Source: Planctomycetota bacterium
GTDB lineage: Bacteria; Planctomycetota; Phycisphaerae; Tepidisphaerales; Tepidisphaeraceae
Reading direction: 5' to 3'
Assembly: GCA_029777755.1 (NCBI GenBank)
Contig: JAKORQ010000069.1
Location: forward strand, 1 to 6,815
Length of the DNA: 6,815 nt
Each line of letters begins with the position of its first letter. Position 1 is the first letter of the stretch. Both the position numbers and the translations under genes were made by a program. Below, one piece after another: positions 1 to 5,716 of the stretch. The notes beneath the pieces are model-generated. The model worked only from the letters and a program-made list of their open reading frames with translations, did not search any database and was not told the origin of the DNA.

Positions 1-41
1 CTGCCAGGCGCTTTGACCGGAAAGCCTCCCATCGTCCGCGC

Positions 42-1064
42 GTGAAGCACCTGGTGAGGCAACTGAAGGACAAACAGCGCATCCTCGTGACCACCCATGA
101 GCACCCTGATCCGGACGCACTGGCCGCCGCCATCGGCCTCTCATACCTGCTCCAGCAGCTCCTGCCCGAGGCGAATGTCGCCACCTCGTTCAAGGGCACC
201 CTCGGCGGCGGTCTGAACCGCGTGTTCGCCTCCTACACATTGCCAAGGTACGTTCCGTGGGACAAGATCGACCTTTCAAAGTTCGATGCCACTTGCCTGC
301 TGGATTGCCAGCCCGCATTCACCAACTCACCATTCCCGGACGACATGTGCCCGGTCGCCGTGATCGACCATCACCCGGCCATACGCGGTAAACGATGCCG
401 CGCTCCCTTCACCGATGTCCGCAGGAACGTGGGTGCATCCTCCTCGATTGTCTTCGGGTATTTCATGGAGGCGGATATCGACATCCCCAAGGACATCGCG
501 GCGTTGATGCTCTACGGCATCGAGTCCGACCTCGCAGGAGCGGCCGGGCATCCCGGCGAACTCGACAACATGGCGCTATCCGCCCTTACACTAATCGCCG
601 ATACCCGCAAGCTGTACCGCATCCGTTTCGTGGATCTTCCGCGCAGCTATTTCCAGGCGTACTACAGTGCAATGAAGAATGCCGTGATCTACGACCATGC
701 CCTGGTCACGCACCTTGGCCCGATCGATTCACCCGAGCAGCCCGCGGTGATGGCCGACTTCCTGCTGCGCTACGAGAACAGCCGCTGGGTGATGGTCACC
801 GGCCTGAGCGGCAAGGGGATGGTAATATCGATTCGCGCAACGCCAGGCGCCTCGGAGCGGGCCGGGGCGATAATCTCGAAAGTGATTCGCGGCATCGGCC
901 ACGGAGGCGGGCATCCCAACAAGGCCGGCGGCTACGTCCCCCTGCCGGACCTATCAGAAGAGACACTCGATCGCCATCGCAATATTCTAAAACGACGTTT
1001 CGTCGCCGCCTTGGGCATCCGCGGCGCCAAGCCGCAACGGCTGATCACGCCAGAGCGTGCGTGA
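42..1064 (+). CDS. DHH/DHHA1-family phosphoesterase (NrnA-like)
   Basis: This is a predicted cytosolic metal-dependent phosphoesterase of the DHH superfamily. Characterised relatives (NrnA type) degrade short oligoribonucleotides and dephosphorylate 3'-phosphoadenosine 5'-phosphate; the substrate here is an inference. With the GTG at 42 as residue 1, motif I is HEHPDPDA (19-26), a metal-ligand Asp lies in LLDCQ (D88), the DHH signature is IDHH (108-111), a GASSS stretch spans 131-135, and the fourth Asp is in IESD (D163). The C-terminal DHHA1 domain carries GHGGGHPNKAGG (286-297), its substrate-binding loop. All expected catalytic residues are present and 340 aa is a normal length. The start is uncertain: the frame stays open to the window edge, no Shine-Dalgarno sequence precedes the GTG, and longer relatives have extra N-terminal residues. 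The gene ends 11 bp from the convergent small gene on the other strand. Confidence 0.88.
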   Translation: MKHLVRQLKDKQRILVTTHEHPDPDALAAAIGLSYLLQQLLPEANVATSFKGTLGGGLNRVFASYTLPRYVPWDKIDLSKFDATCLLDCQPAFTNSPFPDDMCPVAVIDHHPAIRGKRCRAPFTDVRRNVGASSSIVFGYFMEADIDIPKDIAALMLYGIESDLAGAAGHPGELDNMALSALTLIADTRKLYRIRFVDLPRSYFQAYYSAMKNAVIYDHALVTHLGPIDSPEQPAVMADFLLRYENSRWVMVTGLSGKGMVISIRATPGASERAGAIISKVIRGIGHGGGHPNKAGGYVPLPDLSEETLDRHRNILKRRFVAALGIRGAKPQRLITPERA

Positions 1065-1075
1065 TGGATATACCT

Positions 1076-1369
1076 CTACTTGTCGTGCGCCTCAGCGATG
1101 CCGCTATCTATCAGCCATTGACGCGCCGCGTCGGCATCCTTGCAGATCAGGAACACCTCCTGGACAGTGCCTGTTGAGGTAAACAGGCATTTCAGGCCGG
1201 CTGGAGTGGGATACTGCACGCGGAAACTGGGTGGGGTTTTGCCCCGGCGGACCTTGATGCGGCCAGGGACGATGCGTGATACATGGGGGCAATCGCGGAC
1301 GATGCGGTCGAGGAGTTCATCCAGCCCCCCGACCCTGCCATGCTGCCGTTTGATGCGCCCAAACTTCAT
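1076..1369 (-). CDS. Small DUF2103-like protein of unknown function
   Basis: This encodes a 97-residue soluble basic protein with no signal peptide or membrane segment. The central part, from VPGRI (about residue 34) through RRGKTPP, FRVQYP and TVQEVFLI, matches the layout I remember for DUF2103 proteins of cyanobacteria (PG-x-I, G-x-x-P, RV-x-x-P, QEVF). That family is described as a predicted metal-binding domain without known function. The assignment is from memory and tentative. I chose the ATG at 1369 because AGGA lies six bases upstream of it. A TTG at 1393 would add eight residues but lies inside a strong hairpin. The stop TAG at 1076-1078 is tail-to-tail with the DHH gene. The gene follows the Gfo/Idh gene on the same strand with an 81-bp gap and probably has its own promoter. 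Confidence 0.6.
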   Translation of the reverse strand: MKFGRIKRQHGRVGGLDELLDRIVRDCPHVSRIVPGRIKVRRGKTPPSFRVQYPTPAGLKCLFTSTGTVQEVFLICKDADAARQWLIDSGIAEAHDK

Positions 1370-1375
1370 CGCCCG

Positions 1376-1379
1376 TCCT
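1376..1379 (-). promoter_or_regulatory. Ribosome binding site deciding the DUF2103-like start
   Basis: The minus strand reads AGGA here, six bases (CGGGCG) before the ATG at 1369. This supports the 97-residue protein over an eight-residue longer version starting at a TTG. Confidence 0.5.
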
Positions 1380-1388
1380 GGAATATGA

Positions 1389-1421
1389 CACAAGGCACGA
1401 GAGTTTAGCTCGTGCCTTGTG
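1389..1421. terminator. Perfect 13-bp hairpin between two minus-strand genes
   Basis: Positions 1389-1401 (CACAAGGCACGAG) are exactly complementary to 1409-1421, with a 7-base loop (1402-1408). The hairpin begins 29 bp past the stop of the Gfo/Idh gene, so it could end that transcript. The bases after it on the minus strand (TGTCATATTCC) are only moderately T-rich, so it is not a classic intrinsic terminator. It could instead be a 5'-end structure of the DUF2103-like transcript, because a TATAAT box sits just upstream at 1424-1429, or a binding site for a dimeric protein. Confidence 0.5.
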
Positions 1422-1423
1422 CC

Positions 1424-1429
1424 ATTATA
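1424..1429 (-). promoter_or_regulatory. Candidate -10 box for the DUF2103-like gene
   Basis: The minus strand reads a perfect TATAAT. The predicted transcription start, about seven bases downstream (near 1417), falls inside the left edge of the hairpin. I see no good -35 box at 16-18 bp spacing. The region where it would lie overlaps the end of the Gfo/Idh coding sequence. Confidence 0.35.
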
Positions 1430-1450
1430 CCGAACTGTAATCGCGCTGGA

Positions 1451-2623
1451 TTACTTGAACGAAGCGGCCATGTCCACGACGGCCTTGCGCTGGCCCAGCG
1501 TCTTCTTGCCGCCGTACTTCGCAGCCATGTCCTTCAGGAACTGCTGATACTCGTCGCCGTCAACGGGCAACTCAACAATCTTGCGGGTGAGGCCGGCGAG
1601 CATCATGGCATTGCCCAGCTCCAGGCCCTTCACGCCATCAACGCCCTCGGCGATGAGTTCCTCACCCTTGAGGATGGCGTTGATAAAGTTCTGGGTGATG
1701 GCCTTGTGGCCCTCGGGACCGCGCGACCTGACCGGGATATCGCATTCCCAGGTTTCCGCGCCGCCGAAGGACTCAGGACTGTTCTGGAGCACGTGGGTCA
1801 CGGTCGTGCGGGTGCGGTAGAAGGTGATCTTGCCATGCTCAAGCACCAGCTTGCCGCGATCGCCGGCAATCTCCAGGCGGTTCGTGCCGGGCGCCTCGCC
1901 GGTGGTGGTGATGAAGTGGCCGATCATGCCATTGGGATACTCGAGGATGGCGTTCATCTCATCCTCGACCTCGATCGGGTGACGCTTGCCGACAGTCGCC
2001 ACCGCAGTAACGCGGTTGGGCATCATGCCGCCCAGCAACCACTGGAGCTGATCCAGATTGTGCGGGCACTGGTTGAGCATCACGCCGCCGCCTTCGCCGG
2101 TCCAGGTGGCGCGCCAACCGCCGGAAGCGTAGTACGTCCAGGTGCGGAACCAGTCAGTGACGATCCAGGTAAAGCGGAACAGCTCACCCAGTTCGCCGTC
2201 GGCGATTAGTTCCCTGATCTTCCGCAGCGTCGGGCTGGTGCGCATCTGGAACATCACGCCGAATTTCAGCTTGTCGGCGTACTTGCTCTGGTACAGCTCA
2301 TTGGTGATGCGCGCCTCCTTGACGTCGACGGCAATCGGCTTCTCACACAGTACGTGCAGGCCCTTGGCGAATGCGTCGCGGGTGATGATCGGGTGATCGT
2401 AGTGCGGGGTAGCGATCAGGACTGCGTCGCACAGTCCCGAATTCAGCAGTTCCTTGTAGTCCTTGAAACCGGGAACGTTGTACTGGGTCGAACGCTCCTT
2501 GAGCTTCTGCTCGTCAATATCGCATACCGCAGCCAGCACCGCGCCTTCGACGGAATTGAGGTAGCTGAGGTGCACGCTGCCCATGCTACCCACGCCGATT
2601 ACGCCCACACGAACCTTATCCAT
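1451..2623 (-). CDS. Gfo/Idh/MocA-family NAD(P)-dependent oxidoreductase
   Basis: This is a 390-residue soluble dehydrogenase, probably acting on a sugar, inositol or related polyol; the exact substrate cannot be read from sequence. The N-terminal Rossmann fold has the dinucleotide-binding motif GVGSMG (10-15). ATPHYDHP (71-78) and the hallmark EKP (94-96) follow. The C-terminal Gfo/Idh domain contains GGGVMLNQCPHNLDQLQWLLG-type sequence from about 178, where H188 and D191 are the expected active-site and structural residues. The Asp of the common D-x-x-x-H pattern is Asn184 here, a variant I recall in a subgroup of the family. There is no Tat or Sec signal, unlike many planctomycete relatives, so it should act in the cytoplasm. 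I chose the ATG at 2623 because AAGGAG lies seven bases upstream and the GxGxxG motif then falls at the usual place. The frame extends to 2758, but those extra residues are not conserved-looking. Confidence 0.92.
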   Translation of the reverse strand: MDKVRVGVIGVGSMGSVHLSYLNSVEGAVLAAVCDIDEQKLKERSTQYNVPGFKDYKELLNSGLCDAVLIATPHYDHPIITRDAFAKGLHVLCEKPIAVDVKEARITNELYQSKYADKLKFGVMFQMRTSPTLRKIRELIADGELGELFRFTWIVTDWFRTWTYYASGGWRATWTGEGGGVMLNQCPHNLDQLQWLLGGMMPNRVTAVATVGKRHPIEVEDEMNAILEYPNGMIGHFITTTGEAPGTNRLEIAGDRGKLVLEHGKITFYRTRTTVTHVLQNSPESFGGAETWECDIPVRSRGPEGHKAITQNFINAILKGEELIAEGVDGVKGLELGNAMMLAGLTRKIVELPVDGDEYQQFLKDMAAKYGGKKTLGQRKAVVDMAASFK

Positions 2624-2630
2624 GGATGGT

Positions 2631-2636
2631 CTCCTT
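2631..2636 (-). promoter_or_regulatory. Strong ribosome binding site of the Gfo/Idh gene
   Basis: The minus strand reads AAGGAG seven bases before the ATG at 2623. This fixes the start and rules out the 45-residue longer reading frame beginning at 2758. Confidence 0.8.
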
Positions 2637-2657
2637 GATTCTGAACTCCAGGAGCAA

Positions 2658-2685
2658 AGATTAGTCCCGCTGGTTGGCTTGTCAA
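2658..2685 (-). promoter_or_regulatory. Candidate sigma-70-type promoter of the Gfo/Idh gene
   Basis: The minus strand has a perfect TTGACA at 2685-2680, a 16-bp spacer and TAATCT at 2663-2658 as a weaker -10 box. The predicted start near 2651 gives a leader of about 28 bases that contains the strong ribosome binding site. Confidence 0.45.
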
Positions 2686-2718
2686 TGTCGGGCATGCCGT
2701 GCTCCCGGCCGGCTGATG

Positions 2719-2733
2719 GCCTGCCATGCAGGC
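2719..2733. repeat. Inverted repeat abutting the LOG-gene -10 box
   Basis: GCCTGC-CAT-GCAGGC is a perfect 6-bp inverted repeat with a 3-bp spacer. It ends one base before the TATAAT at 2735-2740, so it fills the -35/-10 spacer. A dimeric repressor could bind there. That role is inferred from position only. Confidence 0.4.
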
Positions 2734-2734
2734 A

Positions 2735-2740
2735 TATAAT
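2735..2740 (+). promoter_or_regulatory. Candidate -10 box of the LOG-family gene
   Basis: A perfect TATAAT lies here. The -35 region is poor: CTGATG at 2713-2718 with a 16-bp spacer matches only half of the consensus. Transcription would begin at about 2747-2748, directly on the chosen ATG, implying a leaderless mRNA. Confidence 0.42.
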
Positions 2741-2747
2741 GGGTCGG

Positions 2748-3839
2748 ATGGGTTCCACAGACTACACGAAAAACCTGGAACAGACCCAGGAAACCGCGCA
2801 GCATCCGCATAGGCTCCCCAAGGCGGAATTTGATGCCGTCCTGAAAATGGGCCAGCAGTTGGCCGAGGAGCTTAAAGACATACCCGACGGTGATCTCATC
2901 GCCGATATGGTGCTCACTACCCTCAAGCTCCTGCGCGACGGCAACAACCGCGGCGACCTGAAGCTGGCCGCCAAGAGCTTCAAGGAGCTGCGCTACGCCC
3001 TGAAGGTCTTCAATCCATACCGTGACGTCCGCAAGGTCAGTATCTTCGGCTCTGCGCGAACGCCGGAAAACCACGCCGACTACCGCCAGGCGGCCGCCTT
3101 CGCAAAGCAGATGGCGGCACTCGGATGGATGGTCATCACCGGAGCGGGAGGCGGCATCATGGCTGCCGGTCACGGCGGCGCCGGCCCGGATCCTTCCTTC
3201 GGGCTTGCCATACGCCTTCCCTTTGAGCAGGAAACCAACCCCTACATCGCCCGCAACAAGAAGCTGATCAACTTCAAGTACTTTTTCACGCGAAAGCTGA
3301 TGTTTGTGCGCTCGTCCCACGCCGTCGCCCTGTTTCCCGGCGGATTCGGCACCATGGACGAGGGTTTTGAGGTGCTCACGCTCGTCCAGACAGGCAAGTC
3401 GGTCCCCACTCCGATCGTGATGATCGATTCGCCGGGGGGAACCTTCTGGAAGCGATGGGACCATTTCGTGCGCGAGATGCTGCTCGGGCATCGCCTGATC
3501 AGCGAAGAGGACCTGGCGCTCTACAAGATCACCGACAAGGTCTCCGAGGCCGTCGAGGAGATCACGCGCTTTTACGCCAACTATCACTCCATCCGCTACC
3601 ACCGCGACAACCTGATCATCCGCATTCGGCAGAAGCCCTCGGCCGGGCAACTGGCACAACTCAACCGCGACTTCGCCGACATACAGACCAGCGGCGAAAT
3701 GTACTGCTGCCAGGCCCTGCCGGTGGAAAAGGATGAGCCTGACCTGAAGCATCTGCATCGACTGGTCTTCCGCTTCAACAAGCGCAACCAGGGCCGGCTG
3801 CGGATGCTGATCGATCGCCTGAACGAGCTGGTGGCCTGA
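2748..3839 (+). CDS. LOG-family Rossmann-fold nucleotide-binding protein, long form
   Basis: This encodes 363 residues of the LOG/TIGR00730-like family, often mislabelled lysine decarboxylase. Characterised members hydrolyse nucleoside 5'-monophosphates to free base and ribose 5-phosphate (cytokinin activation in LOG, purine/pyrimidine nucleotide turnover in PpnN). The core has GSARTP (101-106) after the first beta strand, the glycine-rich TGAGGGIM (131-138), TRKLMF (181-186) with the conserved Arg, and the signature PGGFGTMDE (197-205) with the catalytic-type Glu205. Long extensions flank it: about 95 mostly helical, charged residues before the core and about 130 after it. The size lies between short LOG enzymes (about 190 aa) and PpnN (about 450 aa). 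The start is the ATG at 2748; an ATG at 2739 overlaps the TATAAT box, and the frame upstream to 2583 runs through the divergent promoter region. No Shine-Dalgarno sequence is visible. queA follows 71 bp downstream on the same strand. The activity is family knowledge and the substrate unknown. Confidence 0.88.
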   Translation: MGSTDYTKNLEQTQETAQHPHRLPKAEFDAVLKMGQQLAEELKDIPDGDLIADMVLTTLKLLRDGNNRGDLKLAAKSFKELRYALKVFNPYRDVRKVSIFGSARTPENHADYRQAAAFAKQMAALGWMVITGAGGGIMAAGHGGAGPDPSFGLAIRLPFEQETNPYIARNKKLINFKYFFTRKLMFVRSSHAVALFPGGFGTMDEGFEVLTLVQTGKSVPTPIVMIDSPGGTFWKRWDHFVREMLLGHRLISEEDLALYKITDKVSEAVEEITRFYANYHSIRYHRDNLIIRIRQKPSAGQLAQLNRDFADIQTSGEMYCCQALPVEKDEPDLKHLHRLVFRFNKRNQGRLRMLIDRLNELVA

Positions 3840-3871
3840 ATCAACCCGCGACCGGGCGGCAACATAGCCGT

Positions 3872-3900
3872 TTGCCGGATCGCATTGCGGTGAATATCTA
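3872..3900 (+). promoter_or_regulatory. Weak candidate promoter for queA
   Basis: TTGCCG (3872-3877) and TATCTA (3895-3900) are separated by 17 bp. They match four and three consensus positions. A start near 3907 would give a leader of only about four bases before the queA ATG. The alternative is read-through from the LOG gene, whose stop is 71 bp upstream of queA with no obvious terminator between. Confidence 0.22.
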
Positions 3901-3910
3901 TTTCCTACCG

Positions 3911-4951
3911 ATGCGTACCGACGAACTGGATTTCGACCTGCCCGAAGAACTGATCGCTCAGTCTCCTGCTCCGCAGCGGGCGGCTTCCAGGTTGATGCAT
4001 TACCGCCGCTCCACGCAGGAGGTGGAGCATCTTCGCTTTGCCGATATCGTACGTCTGCTTCGGCCGGGAGACCTGCTGGTATTCAATGATGCCCGCGTGC
4101 TGCCGGCGCGGTTCTCGTTGCGCAAGCAATCCGGCGGGCACGTCGAAGGGCTTTTCCTCAGTGAGGTTTCGCAGGGTCACTGGCGGGTGATGCTCCGCAA
4201 TGTCGGGGGCGCAAAGCGCCAGCGGCTGACCTTCCTTGATGACCCTGACCTATCGATGGATGTAATCAGCAAGGACGATGAAGGCAACTACCAGGTGCGA
4301 CTTACAGATCCGCGGCCGGCACGCGAAGTTCTAGATCGCCTTGGACGGATGCCGCTGCCTCCTTACATCCACCGCAAGCGCGACCATGACGAGCGCGACA
4401 GCGCAGATCGCGAGCGATACCAGACCGTCTTTGCCCGCTCTGGCGAGGCAATTGCCGCCCCCACGGCCGGGCTGCACTTCACCAATGAACTGCTGGGCGA
4501 GCTGGAAAAACGCGGAGTACAGAGAACCTGGCTGACGCTGAACGTTGGGCTGGGGACGTTCAAGCCGGTTTCGGCCGAGACGCTGGAGCAGCACCGGATG
4601 CACGTCGAGAGCTACACCATCTCTCCCGAGGCTGCCCGGGCAATCAACGCCGCCCGGCACGAGGGAAGACGGATCATCGCCGTGGGCACAACCTCGGCCC
4701 GCGTATTGGAAAGTCAGCCCGCGAACGATGACTTCGAGCCGAAGACCTCCTCAACCGGCATATTCATCTATCCGCCATATCGTTGGAAACACGTCTCGGC
4801 ACTGATCACGAATTTCCACCTGCCACGGTCAACACTGATAGCCCTGGTGGCCGCTCTGATCGGCCTGGATGAGCAACGTCGCCTGTATCGTATCGCGATC
4901 GAGCAGCGCTATCGATTCTTCAGCTATGGCGATGCCATGTTCATTGAGTAA
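3911..4951 (+). CDS. queA: S-adenosylmethionine:tRNA ribosyltransferase-isomerase QueA
   Basis: QueA transfers and isomerises the ribosyl moiety of S-adenosylmethionine onto 7-aminomethyl-7-deazaguanine (preQ1) at position 34 of GUN-anticodon tRNAs. This makes epoxyqueuosine, the next-to-last intermediate of queuosine, in the cytoplasm. The 346-residue protein has the normal length and every family landmark: the N-terminal LPEELIAQSPAPQRAASRL (10-28), NDARVLPAR (59-67), AAPTAGLHFT (182-191), VGLGTFKPV soon after, GTTSARVLE (259-267), NFHLPRSTL (301-309) and the C-terminal FFSYGDAMFI (336-345). I chose the ATG at 3911 because QueA proteins begin with this type of sequence (MRTDELDFDLP). A TTG at 3872 would add 13 unconserved residues. 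No Shine-Dalgarno sequence precedes it. No other queuosine gene lies in the window, so tgt and queG/queH must be elsewhere. The gene is convergent with the PEP-CTERM gene. Confidence 0.97.
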   Translation: MRTDELDFDLPEELIAQSPAPQRAASRLMHYRRSTQEVEHLRFADIVRLLRPGDLLVFNDARVLPARFSLRKQSGGHVEGLFLSEVSQGHWRVMLRNVGGAKRQRLTFLDDPDLSMDVISKDDEGNYQVRLTDPRPAREVLDRLGRMPLPPYIHRKRDHDERDSADRERYQTVFARSGEAIAAPTAGLHFTNELLGELEKRGVQRTWLTLNVGLGTFKPVSAETLEQHRMHVESYTISPEAARAINAARHEGRRIIAVGTTSARVLESQPANDDFEPKTSSTGIFIYPPYRWKHVSALITNFHLPRSTLIALVAALIGLDEQRRLYRIAIEQRYRFFSYGDAMFIE

Positions 4952-4963
4952 GCCTGATCAGGC
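4952..4963. repeat. 12-bp perfect palindrome directly after the queA stop
   Basis: GCCTGATCAGGC is its own reverse complement and starts on the base after the TAA. A second palindrome, ATGCGCAT, follows at 4965-4972. No T tract follows, so it is not an intrinsic terminator. It may be a small transcript-end structure or simply chance. Confidence 0.35.
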
Positions 4964-4993
4964 GATGCGCATGCCAACTCATTCGGTAGCCCA

Positions 4994-5030
4994 GAAAAAG
5001 AAAAAGCTCCACCCAGCAGGGATGGAGCTT
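4994..5030 (-). terminator. Intrinsic terminator of the PEP-CTERM gene
   Basis: On the minus strand, six bases after the TGA of the PEP-CTERM gene, AAGCTCCA (5030-5023) pairs with TGGAGCTT (5011-5004). An inner CCC/GGG pairing is also possible around a small loop. The stem is followed directly by TTTCTTTTTCT. This is a textbook Rho-independent terminator for leftward transcription. In the rightward direction no T tract follows the stem, so it should not act on queA. Confidence 0.85.
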
Positions 5031-5035
5031 CTCGA

Positions 5036-5644
5036 TTACCTTCGTGATTGATCTTGGACAGTACGACGACGCCCTAGCATCAGGCCGGCCAACCCGATAA
5101 TGCCCAAGGTCGCCGGCTCGGGAACCAGGCTGATGACGCCATCGCTGAACGTCACATTGGCGATCACGCCACTGTTGTCCGAGACGTAATTCCCGTCAGC
5201 GCCGAACTTGAGGAGCCACTCGATCGTGTAGACTCCCGAAGCCCCGGCGCCAATGTTGACGTCAATGTAGAACAGGATCATGCCGTCAGTCGCCGTTCCG
5301 GCGGAGATAGCGAAGTCCCCCACGACATCGACTTCCTGGCCATCGACGATGTCGCCGAAGATGACCTGGGGATCCTGCAGCAGGCCGTTGGGCGCCATCG
5401 AGTAACCAGATATCGTGACGCTGTTGTCCGGGCCGGAGACCGCCGACCTTATCAGCGCCTGGTAGCCATTGATTTGCGCTGTTTCCGTGTCCGGCTCAAA
5501 GTCGATAACCACAGGAACCTGGATGCTGTATGCATCAGGCATCACCGGTGCCGTGTAGTCCTGGATGTCCACCGTCATGGCTCCAGAGCACACCGAACTC
5601 ACGGCGGCGGTAGCAAGGACAATTCCCAGAGAAGCGAGTCGCAT
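5036..5644 (-). CDS. Secreted PEP-CTERM-anchored protein, possible cohesin-like fold
   Basis: This is a 202-residue exported protein. Residues 1-22 form a Sec signal peptide: MR, a hydrophobic run LASLGIVLATAAVSSV, then a small-residue cleavage region near CSGA. The C-terminus has the exosortase sorting signal: VPEP (174-177), a short hydrophobic helix (about 178-191) and RRR (192-194), with eight further polar residues. Exosortase is expected to cut at this tail during export to the cell surface. The mature part (about 23-173) is acidic and beta-rich, with almost no Cys or Lys. Its pattern (IQVPVVIDF, INGYQALI, then SGVYTIEWLL) is loosely like cohesin domains, which is a weak inference. I chose the ATG at 5644 because AAGGAGG lies six bases upstream. 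The dockerin-like gene ends 72 bp upstream on the same strand, so the two may be co-transcribed. Confidence 0.82.
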   Translation of the reverse strand: MRLASLGIVLATAAVSSVCSGAMTVDIQDYTAPVMPDAYSIQVPVVIDFEPDTETAQINGYQALIRSAVSGPDNSVTISGYSMAPNGLLQDPQVIFGDIVDGQEVDVVGDFAISAGTATDGMILFYIDVNIGAGASGVYTIEWLLKFGADGNYVSDNSGVIANVTFSDGVISLVPEPATLGIIGLAGLMLGRRRTVQDQSRR

Positions 5645-5650
5645 TATCTG

Positions 5651-5657
5651 CCTCCTT
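5651..5657 (-). promoter_or_regulatory. Strong ribosome binding site of the PEP-CTERM gene
   Basis: The minus strand reads AAGGAGG, with six bases (CAGATA) before the ATG at 5644. It confirms the start and the signal peptide. A possible -10 box (TATTAG, 5675-5670) lies just upstream but lacks a convincing -35 partner. Confidence 0.8.
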
Positions 5658-5716
5658 CGAGAGCCGAGTCTAATATGTCCCGGCCAAGCTCAGCAACGCC
5701 GAATTTCGTTCGATTG

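Noticed and set aside
395..1177. 260-codon plus-strand frame overlapping the DHH gene
   Set aside because: Its translation is Arg/Pro-rich, typical of an off-frame shadow. The DHH frame holds all catalytic motifs.
1370..1393. TTG start of the DUF2103-like gene at 1393
   Set aside because: It lies inside the hairpin stem, whereas the ATG at 1369 has an AGGA at good distance.
1412..2209. 265-codon plus-strand frame opposite the Gfo/Idh gene
   Set aside because: It is the antisense of a well-conserved dehydrogenase. Its translation is low-complexity Ala/Gly/Leu/Asp-rich, and no ribosome binding site or motif supports it.
2583..2747. N-terminal extension of the LOG protein to 2583
   Set aside because: It would overlap the start of the divergent gene and run through its promoter, and it has no family-like sequence.
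2624..2758. N-terminal extension of the Gfo/Idh protein to 2758
   Set aside because: The strong AAGGAG before the ATG at 2623, the position of the GxGxxG motif and a candidate promoter inside the extension all argue against it.
2682..3758. 358-codon open frame on the minus strand opposite the LOG gene
   Set aside because: The plus strand carries intact LOG motifs. The antisense translation shows no recognisable motif and looks like the shadow of a GC-rich gene.
3872..3910. TTG start for queA at 3872
   Set aside because: QueA proteins begin at the MRTDELDF-type sequence encoded from 3911; the added residues are not conserved.
3840..3910. preQ1 riboswitch upstream of queA
   Set aside because: The 71-bp spacer shows no preQ1-I-like hairpin with an A-rich tail. 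The only structure is a weak CGGCAA/TTGCCG inverted repeat (3857-3877).
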